This document shows, piece after piece, positions 7,517 to 16,340 of a stretch of 57,984 nt of DNA. The notes under the pieces were generated by a model. It was not told the origin of the DNA, did not search any database, and was given only the letters and a program-made list of their open reading frames with translations. Numbering within the stretch: position 1 is the stretch's first letter; every line of letters begins with the position of its first letter. A program made the position numbers and the translations under genes. The DNA lies in assembly GCF_002264395.1 (NCBI RefSeq), contig NZ_NFVA01000042.1, forward strand, positions 1 through 57,984, written 5' to 3'. The stretch comes from Paenibacillus sp. VTT E-133291 (lineage in GTDB: Bacteria; Bacillota; Bacilli; Paenibacillales; Paenibacillaceae).

Positions 7517-10500
7517 ATGAAGATGAAACCATACGTACATCCGGCTGCGGTGTATCCTTACCGGGAGTGGAGTCTTGATGAGGAGACTTATGATGAAGAG
7601 AACAATCAGAGAAGCGAAAGTGTATTTTCTCTTGGTAATGGATACATTGGCATGCGCGGTAATTTCGAGGAAGGTTACCATGGCCACTCGGGCTCATCTG
7701 TAACAGGGAACTATTTGAATGGATTTTTTGATTCTGAGCCTATTGTTTATCCAGAGGGAGCTTATGGGTATCCTTCCCGCAACCAAGCCATGCTGAACGT
7801 AACGGACGCCAAGATTATTGAGCTCAGCATTGAGGGTCATACCTTTCAGTTGAACAGTGGGCAAGTGCACCGTTATGAACGGAAGCTGGATATGCGAAAT
7901 GGGATCTTGCATCGGCAGGTAGAATGGGAATCTCCTGCCGGACACAGGGTACAGCTGAACATTCGTCGGATGGTGGCCATGCAGCATAAACATTTAGCGG
8001 CCATAGATTACGAGGTTAAGGCATTGAATTTTGAGGGAACCCTAACGTTTAATTCATCGATCGATGGTGAGATCCAAAGACCGGAGGTCACGAATGACCC
8101 CCGGCTGGGATCAGGGAGTAAGGAACCCAATTTGCTGCTAGTCGAAACCGGTCATGAGCTCGAGCAGTCCTTTTTGTGGATGAAGCAGAGGACGCGGCAT
8201 ACCGGGTTTGCTCTTTTAACAGGGATAAGTCACAGTCTGAATTGTAGCTCTGGATATGAAAGGCTCATGCAGCTAGAAGATCAGCGATTATCCATGCAAT
8301 GGGTTGTACCAGTGGTGATGGGGGAAAGGATCTCCCTGACCAAGTACATTTCGTATCACACTTCTAAGGATTATATAGAAGACGAGCTGTTGAGCAGGTG
8401 CTTAGAAGTACAACGATTGGCGGAGAATTGTGGATTTGAAGCGCTTGTTCGTGAACAACGGGCTTTTCTGGATCATTTCTGGGCACATACCGATGTGGAG
8501 ATTCAGGGCGATCTTGCGCTTCAACAGGGTATCCGTTTTAATGCTTTTCAGTTGCTGCAATCCGTAGGACGTGACGGGGTTACGAATATTGGGGCCAAGG
8601 GCCTGACAGGTGAAGGATACGAAGGTCACTATTTCTGGGATACAGAGATGTATATGATACCCTTTTTTACATTTACACAGCCGGAGATTAGCCGGAAGCT
8701 ACTCGAGTTTCGTTATGCTACGTTAGATAAGGCACGGGAACGGGCAGCAGTGATGTCTCAGAAGGGAGCACTATATCCTTGGCGCACCATAGATGGGGCT
8801 GAGAACTCTTCCTATTTTCCGGCAGGAACGGCACAAATGCATATTAACGCGGATATAGCCTATGCCATTAAACAGTATGTGCGGGCAACTGGCGATTATG
8901 AGTTTCTTGTCCTGGAGGGGGCGGAAATGATATTTGAGACCTCCCGCTTTTGGGTGGATCTGGGTCATTTTAATCCGGCCAGGGAGGGTGCGTTCTGTAT
9001 TGACGCGGTGACGGGTCCCGATGAGTATACAGCTATCGTTAACAATAATGCATACACTAATCTTATGGTAAGGGATCAACTCTATTACGCATATGAGATA
9101 GCCAGACTGTTAGGAAAGCAGTATCCGGAGCCTTTTGAACGACTGAAGCGCAAGATTGGTCTGACTGAGGAAGAGCCTGGTGATTGGCTAGTCGCCGCAG
9201 AAAAAATGTATATCTCTTTTGATGAGGAGCTTGGCATCTATGCTCAGGATGATACGTTTCTGACTAAGAAGAAGTGGGACTTTGAACATACGCCAGCGGA
9301 TAAATACCCACTTCTGCTTCATTACCATCCGCTGGTGATTTACCGCCATCAGGTGCTCAAACAGGCAGATCTGGTAATGGCCATGTTTCTGTTAGGTGAT
9401 CAGTTCAGCTTGGCGGATAAGATCCGGAATTACAATTACTATGAGCCGCTAACGACACATGATTCTTCTTTGTCACCGTGCATTCACAGTATTATTTCTG
9501 CTGAGATTGGTGATTTAACGGGGGCATACGCCTACTTTGACCGCACAGTACGGATGGACTTAGATGATATCAACCGCAATGTGAAGGACGGACTGCATAC
9601 TGCTGCTATGGCAGGATCTTGGCTGTCGATTGTGAATGGATTTGGTGGGATGCGCTTATGTGGCGGTATGCTATCCTTTAATCCTGCCTTGCCAGCACAA
9701 TGGGACAGCTATCGGTTTAAAATAACAAGCGGTGGGCATTTATTGGATATTTATGTTGATAGTAAGGTAGTGATCTATACACTACTGACAGGTGAAGTGG
9801 TTGAAATTCTACATAAAGGGAGCCTGGTGCAGTTAACTGTAAAGAAGCCGGTGTCCCTTTCAAATGTGAAGCAGCTTGAAGCTGTTATTTTCGAGCTGGA
9901 CGGGATTATTACCGATTCTAGTGAGTATCATTATCTGGCCTGGAAAGCCTTAGCCGATGAGCTGGCGATTTCTTTTGATAGAGAGAAGCATGTACGTCTG
10001 AAGGGCCATAGTCGAATGGAATGTTTAGAGATCCTACTGGAGGGAAGCGGCCTGAATTTACCCCAACCGGTAAAAGGAATGCTATGCAACAAAAAGAACG
10101 AAATGTATAAGCAGCTGATTCAACAAATGACAGCAGATGATTTGCACCCTGGTATCCATCATCTGCTAACTGATTTGAAAGATAAGCGAATCGCTGTCGG
10201 GCTGGCTTCAATCAATGAGAATGCGATGATGATTCTTGAACGCTTGGAGATCGGACACTTGTTTCAGGCGATTGCTGACCCTAAAAACCTCCGTATGGGC
10301 AAGCCGGATCCGGAAATTTATTTACAAGTCACCGAGATGCTGGGCATATCACCTGACTGCTGCGCAGCTATCGAAGATACAGCGGAGGGGATAGCCGCCA
10401 TCAAAGCCGCTGGTATGAGGTCCGTTGGAGCCGGAAGTCCATCCTTGAAAGAGATTGCTGAGCTATGGTTTCCTTCTACCGCGGAGTTACATGTAGAGGA

Positions 10501-10522
10501 ATTGGTACAGCTGTACAAATAG
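7517..10522 (+). CDS. GH65 disaccharide phosphorylase fused to a beta-phosphoglucomutase-like HAD domain
   Basis: This 1001-residue protein joins two enzymes usually made separately. Residues 1 to about 780 are a GH65 phosphorylase: HYFWDTEMYM in the (alpha/alpha)6 barrel, the general acid Glu503 in TGPDEY, and the phosphate-contact segment THDSSLSPCIHS. It should split an alpha-glucoside with phosphate into glucose and beta-glucose 1-phosphate. Residues about 788-1001 match beta-phosphoglucomutase, with a conserved cap (SSEYHYLAWK, LKGHSRMECLEILL), GLASIN, GKPDPEIY and IEDTAEGI. The first HAD motif reads FELDG: the nucleophilic Asp is Glu793, while the acid/base Asp795 is kept. Mutase activity is therefore doubtful. 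It ends the transporter operon (35 bases after the permease) and is followed by a terminator. Kojibiose, trehalose and maltose are all possible substrates. Confidence 0.93.
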   Translation: MKMKPYVHPAAVYPYREWSLDEETYDEENNQRSESVFSLGNGYIGMRGNFEEGYHGHSGSSVTGNYLNGFFDSEPIVYPEGAYGYPSRNQAMLNVTDAKIIELSIEGHTFQLNSGQVHRYERKLDMRNGILHRQVEWESPAGHRVQLNIRRMVAMQHKHLAAIDYEVKALNFEGTLTFNSSIDGEIQRPEVTNDPRLGSGSKEPNLLLVETGHELEQSFLWMKQRTRHTGFALLTGISHSLNCSSGYERLMQLEDQRLSMQWVVPVVMGERISLTKYISYHTSKDYIEDELLSRCLEVQRLAENCGFEALVREQRAFLDHFWAHTDVEIQGDLALQQGIRFNAFQLLQSVGRDGVTNIGAKGLTGEGYEGHYFWDTEMYMIPFFTFTQPEISRKLLEFRYATLDKARERAAVMSQKGALYPWRTIDGAENSSYFPAGTAQMHINADIAYAIKQYVRATGDYEFLVLEGAEMIFETSRFWVDLGHFNPAREGAFCIDAVTGPDEYTAIVNNNAYTNLMVRDQLYYAYEIARLLGKQYPEPFERLKRKIGLTEEEPGDWLVAAEKMYISFDEELGIYAQDDTFLTKKKWDFEHTPADKYPLLLHYHPLVIYRHQVLKQADLVMAMFLLGDQFSLADKIRNYNYYEPLTTHDSSLSPCIHSIISAEIGDLTGAYAYFDRTVRMDLDDINRNVKDGLHTAAMAGSWLSIVNGFGGMRLCGGMLSFNPALPAQWDSYRFKITSGGHLLDIYVDSKVVIYTLLTGEVVEILHKGSLVQLTVKKPVSLSNVKQLEAVIFELDGIITDSSEYHYLAWKALADELAISFDREKHVRLKGHSRMECLEILLEGSGLNLPQPVKGMLCNKKNEMYKQLIQQMTADDLHPGIHHLLTDLKDKRIAVGLASINENAMMILERLEIGHLFQAIADPKNLRMGKPDPEIYLQVTEMLGISPDCCAAIEDTAEGIAAIKAAGMRSVGAGSPSLKEIAELWFPSTAELHVEELVQLYK

Positions 10523-10540
10523 TGAAAAGTCGTTCCCTGA

Positions 10541-10580
10541 AAAGCAGTAAACCTCCCAGTCATGGGAGGTCTACTGCTTT
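10541..10580. terminator. Bidirectional terminator between the phosphorylase and aldehyde dehydrogenase genes
   Basis: AAAGCAGTA, ACCTCCCA and their complements TGGGAGGT, TACTGCTTT form a long interrupted stem between convergent genes. It is flanked by short A and T tracts. Confidence 0.85.
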
Positions 10581-10582
10581 GT

Positions 10583-11974
10583 TTATTTCAATACTTTCCG
10601 GACTAGCTTGATCTTATTCCCATAGGGTGGGTACACAATTCCGAGATCGATTCGTGTGCCTCTCTTGACGATGCTTTTACGGTGGGAAAAGACTTCAAAG
10701 CTGTGCTTCCCGTGATAACCGCCGATTCCAGAGTTCCCTACCCCACCAAACGGCAAGCTAGCGTTCGCCACATGCGAGATCGTATCATTGATGCAGCCTC
10801 CTCCGAATGAGACTCGGGAAAGCACCTCTTGTTCAACATTTTTATCGGCTGTGAACAGATAAAGTGCAAGCGGTTTTGGATGCTCGTTAATACTCCGGAT
10901 AGCTTCATCCAATTGATGATATTCCAATATGGGCAGGATCGGACCGAAGATCTCATCTTCCATAGAAGCGTCAGTCCAAGCCGCAGGATAGATTAGTGTA
11001 GGTTCAATATAACGTTCTTCTGAAATGACGGTTCCGCCCATAATCACCTTTTTCTGATCCCGTTCAATGAGACTGGTGAGTCTTTGCAGCTGGCGCTTAT
11101 TTACGATCCGGCCATAATCTGTATTCGGCAACGCATTCTGACCATAGAATTCAGTAATTTGATGTTTGATTTTGGTGATCAATTCATTAGCAATGTCCTT
11201 ATGAACGAGCAAATAATCGGGGGCGATACAGGTTTGACCGGCATTTAATAATTTTCCCCATACGATTCGCTTCGCTGCAACATCAAGATTGGCTGATGTG
11301 TCGACAATGACCGGACTTTTCCCGCCAAGCTCCAAGGTTACAGGCACTAGATTCTTCGCAGCGGCTTCCATCACGATTTTGCCGACCGGAACACTGCCCG
11401 TGAAGAAAATATAATCAAACTTGGCATGGATCAGCAGATTGGTGGTCTCTTTCTCCCCCTGAACTACGCGAATATACTGGGGTTCGAAGGTCTCCTGAAT
11501 GAGCTGCTCTATAACAGCCGTGATAGATGGTGTACTCTCTGATGGCTTGAGGACAGCGCAGTTTCCAGCGGCAATGGCGCCTATAAGCGGTTCGATCAGC
11601 AGCTGAAATGGATAATTAAAAGGACCTATAATGAGCGCGGTACCGTAAGGTTCACTTAAGATATAACTCTTCGCAGGAAATAAATGCAGTGGTGATCTAA
11701 CCTTTACGGGCTTCGCCCAACGTCTGAGATGCTTCATAATGTAACCTAGGCTGTCCAAGGTGAAGCCAATTTCTGTGGCATAAGCCTCAAACTCACTTTT
11801 TCCTAAGTCCTGTTGTAAGGCAGTGATAATTCGACTCTCATATCGTTTAATACTGTCTTTAAGTTTTTGTAACTGACTAAGTCTAAAAGCAATCTCTTTA
11901 GTTACACCACGATTAAAAAAATCCTTATGTTCTTCAAGCATCACTTGAATGCTTGCCGTTGTATGTGATGTCAT
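10583..11974 (-). CDS. Aldehyde dehydrogenase (class 3 / fatty-aldehyde type)
   Basis: The 463-residue enzyme has the NAD(P)-binding segments GPFNYPFQLLIEPLIGAIAAGNCAVLKPSE (in pieces) and FTGSVPVGK, the catalytic Glu in LELGGKSP, and the nucleophilic Cys in NAGQTCIAPDY. The latter form and the length are typical of class 3 enzymes such as YwdH, which oxidise medium-chain or aromatic aldehydes. The ATG at 11974 follows GGAGGGGAG by 5 bases and is preferred to an in-frame start six codons upstream. It is the last gene of an apparent lysR-aldo/keto reductase-aldh operon, suggesting aldehyde detoxification controlled by that LysR protein. Confidence 0.93.
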   Translation of the reverse strand: MTSHTTASIQVMLEEHKDFFNRGVTKEIAFRLSQLQKLKDSIKRYESRIITALQQDLGKSEFEAYATEIGFTLDSLGYIMKHLRRWAKPVKVRSPLHLFPAKSYILSEPYGTALIIGPFNYPFQLLIEPLIGAIAAGNCAVLKPSESTPSITAVIEQLIQETFEPQYIRVVQGEKETTNLLIHAKFDYIFFTGSVPVGKIVMEAAAKNLVPVTLELGGKSPVIVDTSANLDVAAKRIVWGKLLNAGQTCIAPDYLLVHKDIANELITKIKHQITEFYGQNALPNTDYGRIVNKRQLQRLTSLIERDQKKVIMGGTVISEERYIEPTLIYPAAWTDASMEDEIFGPILPILEYHQLDEAIRSINEHPKPLALYLFTADKNVEQEVLSRVSFGGGCINDTISHVANASLPFGGVGNSGIGGYHGKHSFEVFSHRKSIVKRGTRIDLGIVYPPYGNKIKLVRKVLK

Positions 11975-12006
11975 AATACTCCCCTCCTTCATTGTAATAG
12001 TTCAAA

Positions 12007-12981
12007 TTATGGGAGCCGATAAAAGGCGAAAGGTTCGCCAAAGCGGAAGGAATCACTTGCCTCATCCAGCTTGCTCGTAGTTTCCTCATTAAGCTGAATG
12101 GAGGTACTATGCAAATTCTGCTCCAGCTGCTCTACGCGGGTAGCCCCAACAATAACTGTCGAGACGGCAGGACGATTCATGAGCCAAGCTAAGGAAAGTG
12201 CAGTAGAAGAGGTTCCCAGTTCTTCAGCGATCTGCCTCACTTTGTTCCCCAGTTCGATCCGTTCATGATTCAGGAATCTTTTGAAATTAGGATCGGTATC
12301 TGCTCTGGACCCTGAAGGTGCAGAACCGCTTGAATTATATTTGCCTGTGAGAATTCCGCCCGCCAGAGGAAAATAAGGAATAATCCCTACACCTTGATCA
12401 AGACAAAGGGAGAGAAGCTCATTCTCCGGGGTCCGATCCGCTAAGGAATAGCTGCACTGAATTGAAATATATTTGGCGAAGCTTCGTGCCTCACTAATTC
12501 CAATCGCCTTCATTAATTGCCATGCTGTATAGTTGGAAGCCCCGATATAGCGTACTTTGCCCGAAGATACCATATCGTCCAAGGTCCGTAACGTCTCTTC
12601 AAGTGGCGTATTGGGATCGAAGGTGTGGATCTGGTATAGATCGACATAGTCCGTTTTTAGGCGGCGAAGACTATCTTCTAGCTCCTGCATCAAATGGCGC
12701 CTCGAGGAGCCGCTTCCGTTAGGTCCGTCATTCTTAACTAAGCCTGCTTTAGTGGCGAGAACAGCCTCATGTCTTCTACTTTCCAAGGCCAAACCGATGA
12801 TCCGCTCAGATTCGGAGCCGGCGTAAATATTAGCGGTATCGATAAAGTTAATGCCATGATCCAGCGCAGCATGTACAATTTGAATGGAGGTTTCTTGATC
12901 CGCCCTTTTACCAAAAGCGTTTGTACCCAGTCCCAATGCGGATACTTGTAATCCGCTATTACCAAGTCTTTTAAAGTTCAT
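12007..12981 (-). CDS. Aldo/keto reductase
   Basis: The 324-residue protein is an AKR TIM barrel related to YajO/YhdN-type reductases. Conserved parts are the catalytic Asp-Tyr region (FIDTANIYAGSESERIIG), the Lys in VLATKAG, and the NADPH-binding C-terminal VIVGATRVEQL. ATG 12981 is preferred (GAGGAG eight bases upstream) over a GTG nine bases earlier. Its start lies two bases after the lysR stop codon, so the two are probably translationally coupled. Physiological substrate is unknown; pairing with an aldehyde dehydrogenase points to carbonyl detoxification. Confidence 0.92.
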   Translation of the reverse strand: MNFKRLGNSGLQVSALGLGTNAFGKRADQETSIQIVHAALDHGINFIDTANIYAGSESERIIGLALESRRHEAVLATKAGLVKNDGPNGSGSSRRHLMQELEDSLRRLKTDYVDLYQIHTFDPNTPLEETLRTLDDMVSSGKVRYIGASNYTAWQLMKAIGISEARSFAKYISIQCSYSLADRTPENELLSLCLDQGVGIIPYFPLAGGILTGKYNSSGSAPSGSRADTDPNFKRFLNHERIELGNKVRQIAEELGTSSTALSLAWLMNRPAVSTVIVGATRVEQLEQNLHSTSIQLNEETTSKLDEASDSFRFGEPFAFYRLP

Positions 12982-12983
12982 TC

Positions 12984-13880
12984 TCAGCACTCCTCATCAT
13001 CTATTTTTTTAGGCTTAGTAAAAAGATCCAGAGCTGTCTCCACGAACATCTTCACAGCAATGGAAGTATCGGCAAGCGAACTAACTGCGATATGTATATC
13101 TCTGTAGGCGTCAGGCTGCAGTTCGCGGGTTACTACATTTGGAGGTAAAGCTAACAAAGACAACTCAGACATCACACCCACAGCCAGCCCCTCTTGAACC
13201 ATATTAAGAGCTGTTGCATAGTTATTAACCACATATTTTACATTCAGATAGCTGCTGCTTCTGCGGAATAAATCTACTACCGGTGGTTCATAGCCTGCTT
13301 TACAGATCAGCATAGGCTCACTCGCTAATTCACTCACACCTATAACCGAACGCTCGTGCAAAGGATGATCATCTCTGATAACAGCGTACAGCTTTTCTCT
13401 ATATAGTGGGATGGTTTCAAAGGCCTCGCTGGGAGCGAGCAATAAGCCAACATCAATTTCTTTGGATTCCAGCCATTCTCTAACTTCGGCGATAGAGCCT
13501 TCCTGCAGGCTGATCGTGATATTCGGATATCGTGCAGTGATAGAGCTAATAATCTTCGGCAAAAAATAGGCAGATGCTACAGGAAAAGCCCCAATCCGAA
13601 TGCTTCCTTTCTCAAGTCCCCTCTCTGCGTAAATCTCCTGATGGACCTTATCGAAGCCCATTAGAATTTCACGAAAGATAACAAGGATGCGCTTGCCAAT
13701 GTCAGTAAGCATTAGGCCGCTCCGCCGATCCCGAAGTAATAGCTTTACATCCAGTTCAGCTTCTAAAGAGGAAATTGCTCGACTGACAGCAGGCTGAGTC
13801 ATATTCAGTTCTACACCAGCTTTGGTAAAACTACCGCTTTCCGCGATTTTGACGAACAAACGAATTTGAGTATTGTTCAT
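12984..13880 (-). CDS. LysR-family transcriptional regulator
   Basis: The 298-residue protein has the LysR winged helix at residues 1-60 (IRLFVKIAESGSFTKAGVELNMTQPAVSRAISSLE) and a two-lobed effector domain (about 90-295). I prefer the ATG at 13880 (MNNTQIRLF) because the helix-turn-helix usually begins within a few residues of the start; an upstream ATG at 13916 adds MNNTHKGHIIFV and lacks a ribosome site. It is divergent from the EamA exporter gene and first in a reductase-dehydrogenase operon, so it may control both directions. Confidence 0.92.
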   Translation of the reverse strand: MNNTQIRLFVKIAESGSFTKAGVELNMTQPAVSRAISSLEAELDVKLLLRDRRSGLMLTDIGKRILVIFREILMGFDKVHQEIYAERGLEKGSIRIGAFPVASAYFLPKIISSITARYPNITISLQEGSIAEVREWLESKEIDVGLLLAPSEAFETIPLYREKLYAVIRDDHPLHERSVIGVSELASEPMLICKAGYEPPVVDLFRRSSSYLNVKYVVNNYATALNMVQEGLAVGVMSELSLLALPPNVVTRELQPDAYRDIHIAVSSLADTSIAVKMFVETALDLFTKPKKIDDEEC

Positions 13881-13901
13881 AACAAATATGATATGCCCCT
13901 T

Positions 13902-13916
13902 ATGAGTATTATTCAT
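13902..13916. promoter_or_regulatory. Candidate LysR box between lysR and the EamA gene
   Basis: ATGAGTATTATTCAT is an inverted repeat (one mismatched pair) of the T-N11-A type. A 13-of-15 copy, TTGAGTATTGTTCAT, lies at 13866-13880, across the chosen lysR start. The direct spacing of 36 bases fits paired LysR binding sites. Confidence 0.45.
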
Positions 13917-13976
13917 TTCATTTATATTCTTAATTATTGTATCATTTGTGATGAATCTACACCAAGGAGTGAATAC

Positions 13977-14864
13977 ATGAATCAGCAGAAGAAAAGCATC
14001 ATCCTTCTTATATTTTTGGTGATGGTATGGGGCATAAATTGGCCTATATCGAAAATCGCCTTAGACTACGCTCCGCCCTTATTATTTGCAGGTATCCGAA
14101 CCGTCATCGGCGGATTCATTCTTATTCTAATTGCACTTCCTAAGATGAAGGAGCTCCGCTTCAAGCAGCTATGGCCGATCTATCTGACCTCGGCTATATT
14201 AAGTATCGTGTTTTACTATGGATTTCAGACGATTGGCTTGCAGTATGTACCTGCAGGATTATTCTCGTCCATTGTATTTCTGCAGCCGGTCTTGCTGGGC
14301 ATTTTTTCATGGCTGTGGTTAGGAGAGAGCATGTACGGGCTCAAAATGGCCGGTCTGTTGCTAGGTTTCATCGGAGTAGGCTCCCTCAGTATTGGAGGAC
14401 TTAACGGAAGCATCTCTATAGGGGGAATTGTGCTTGCTTTAGCCAGTGCTTTGAGCTGGGCATTAGGAACGGTGTATATGAAACGAAATGCTGTGCGCGT
14501 GGATATGCTATGGATGACCGCTATGCAAATAACGATCGGTGGTATCATTTTGCTACTCTCGGGATCTGCTACGGAGAAGTGGTCGGATATCACCTGGAGT
14601 GGAACGTTTATCGTGGATACCTTATTTATCGCTATTTTTGTGATTGCGCTAGGCTGGCTGATTTATTTCAAGCTGATTAACGAGGGAGAGGCAGGGAAGG
14701 TCGGATCATTTACTTTTTTAATTCCACTGATCTCGATAGGTACTAGCGTAGTCTTTTTAAATGAGCAGATTACTTTAAATCTTGTGATTGGTCTACTCCT
14801 TATTGTTAGCAGCATTGTTCTGGTGAATGTGAGGATAGGGCGTGCCGCGAAGCAGTCAGTTTAG
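13977..14864 (+). CDS. EamA/DMT-family membrane exporter
   Basis: The 295-residue protein has about ten hydrophobic helices arranged as two EamA repeats (about 10-140 and 155-290), with the typical WGINWPISKIALDYAPPLLFAGIRT opening (in pieces). Members export amino acids or other small metabolites, and the substrate cannot be read from sequence. ATG 13977 follows AAGGAGTG, while the upstream extension of the frame overlaps the lysR start and lacks family similarity. Divergence from the lysR gene suggests that the regulator controls it. Confidence 0.9.
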   Translation: MNQQKKSIILLIFLVMVWGINWPISKIALDYAPPLLFAGIRTVIGGFILILIALPKMKELRFKQLWPIYLTSAILSIVFYYGFQTIGLQYVPAGLFSSIVFLQPVLLGIFSWLWLGESMYGLKMAGLLLGFIGVGSLSIGGLNGSISIGGIVLALASALSWALGTVYMKRNAVRVDMLWMTAMQITIGGIILLLSGSATEKWSDITWSGTFIVDTLFIAIFVIALGWLIYFKLINEGEAGKVGSFTFLIPLISIGTSVVFLNEQITLNLVIGLLLIVSSIVLVNVRIGRAAKQSV

Positions 14865-14930
14865 TTAACTTGTGCAATGGTTGTAGTAATCAGGAACGTA
14901 AGAGGGCATTATGTCTAATAGAGCAATAAC

Positions 14931-14977
14931 AAAAGGGACACTCCTGGAGCTTATAGCTTCTGGGAGAGTCCCTTTTT
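14931..14977. terminator. Bidirectional terminator between the EamA and FUSC genes
   Basis: AAAAGGGAC, CTCCTGGAGC and their complements GCTTCTGGGAG, GTCCCTTTTT form a long stem. On the minus strand its left arm overlaps the last eight codons of the FUSC-like gene, so termination begins inside the coding region. Confidence 0.85.
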
Positions 14978-16054
14978 AATAAAACGTAAAGCGCGTGCGG
15001 CTTCAGCTGTTGAGGGCCGAGTGGCTACAGCATAAGTAGCAGATTTAGCACGCTCTACTTCCTCCAACACCCGGTTTAAGTGACTGAAGACCGCACCAAG
15101 ATCACGAATGCTTGATAGCGAACAATTCCCTTGTAGTTCAGAGAAACTGGCCAATTGCAGGTCACGGGCACGCTCTATACAATCGGCAAGAGAACGTTGG
15201 CATTCGGCGTCTGATAAGGTTCTGGTTCCATAAAGAGCAATACAATCTGCGGTTGACTCCAGCACATCCTTCATCCAGTCCGAAGAAGCATGATGCGCTG
15301 GCAGAAGACGAATATCGTCGGCAATGTCTTTGACGTAGGAATGAATGCTTTTTAGGTGTGAGGTAGTCTGTATGAGCCCCTTCAGTTCACCCCGGCACTG
15401 ATAATGTGTGAGGGTATAGAACATTTCTTTCTGTTCCCGGCTGCTATTCGACAGGAGTTTACCTGCTTCCTCCAGCAAATTGTCTTTCGGAGAATCGCGT
15501 CTTACGCCTACGAGATCTTTTAATGCATCCGCAAGTAGAAGACTTCCTTCGAATGCCAATGCTTTTACCTTGACGAACCTGTTCGGCGGCACGATAATCA
15601 TATTGATGGCCAGGGCGATTAGCACGCCGATAAATGTTTCCCCTATTCTCCAAAGCACGTAGTCGTTCTGATAAAAAGTAAGTGCTAGAACGGAAGTAAC
15701 ACCCACCTGTGAAACAGCTTGAATGTTCATCTTACAGGCCGTAGCGATGCCAATCCCGATGAGTAGAATGAGCAGGATAGAAAGCCCGCCTACATCAAAA
15801 AACTGGCCAACAATTAGGCTGACGATCCCGCCAAGAATAATGCCGATCAGGCGGTAGATTCCTTTTTCTAGCGATGCTTTAACACTGGCTTGGGTGATGA
15901 GGATAGCCGCAAGGGGTGCAAAGTATAAATATTGGCTACCATATATGCTGTGTACGGCCACCCATGAGAGTGAAGCAGCCAGCGTAATTCGTATCATGTA
16001 AAGTGAGAAACCATATTTTTCAAGGCGGTCTTGTAACCCCTCGTTCATTATCAT
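14951..16054 (-). CDS. FUSC / aromatic acid exporter family membrane protein
   Basis: The 367-residue protein has six N-terminal membrane helices (residues about 18-165), including YLYFAPLAAILITQASVKASLEKG and RLIGIILGGIVSLIVGQ (in pieces), followed by a soluble helical C-terminal half. This matches the aromatic-acid-exporter/DUF939 group of the FUSC superfamily. Transport direction and substrate are inferred from the family. The start is uncertain by two residues (MIMNE). A minus-strand extended -10 box (TGTTATAAT, about 16109-16117) lies 55 bases upstream. It appears monocistronic. Confidence 0.85.
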   Translation of the reverse strand: MIMNEGLQDRLEKYGFSLYMIRITLAASLSWVAVHSIYGSQYLYFAPLAAILITQASVKASLEKGIYRLIGIILGGIVSLIVGQFFDVGGLSILLILLIGIGIATACKMNIQAVSQVGVTSVLALTFYQNDYVLWRIGETFIGVLIALAINMIIVPPNRFVKVKALAFEGSLLLADALKDLVGVRRDSPKDNLLEEAGKLLSNSSREQKEMFYTLTHYQCRGELKGLIQTTSHLKSIHSYVKDIADDIRLLPAHHASSDWMKDVLESTADCIALYGTRTLSDAECQRSLADCIERARDLQLASFSELQGNCSLSSIRDLGAVFSHLNRVLEEVERAKSATYAVATRPSTAEAARALRFIKKGLSQKL

Positions 16055-16340
16055 TCATCTTCTTTCGGAAAAAAATGAAAAAACTGTCTGGTCTTTCAGT
16101 TCGTTTTCATTATAACACCTTGAAAAAGGCTTGGAGGATTGGATATTTTACAAAGTTGTTAAGTTTACGCATTCCTTATCCATGTAAGCTATCGCATATA
16201 ATGGTACAATCTAATATGCTATATCTATTGGAGTGTCGAATGAGAGGAGGAATTGTCGCTTATTAGCGCTGAGCATGCCCATTCGATTGTTCTCCGCGAG
16301 ATGCGGGTAAAATAGTATTGTGATACTTTAGGCAGGGAGG
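16055..16340. other. Divergent promoter region between the FUSC and potA genes
   Basis: Contains the minus-strand extended -10 box noted for the FUSC-like gene and, on the plus strand, a TATAAT at about 16197-16202 that could begin the potABCD transcript but lacks a good -35. I searched for a known riboswitch fold upstream of potA and recognised none. Confidence 0.4.

Noticed and set aside
9860..9900. Phosphorylase and mutase domains as two separate genes
   Set aside because: The frame is continuous, and no stop codon, ribosome site or ATG lies at the junction.
16055..16340. Riboswitch upstream of potABCD
   Set aside because: I could not find the conserved core of any known riboswitch class, and the hairpins there are short.
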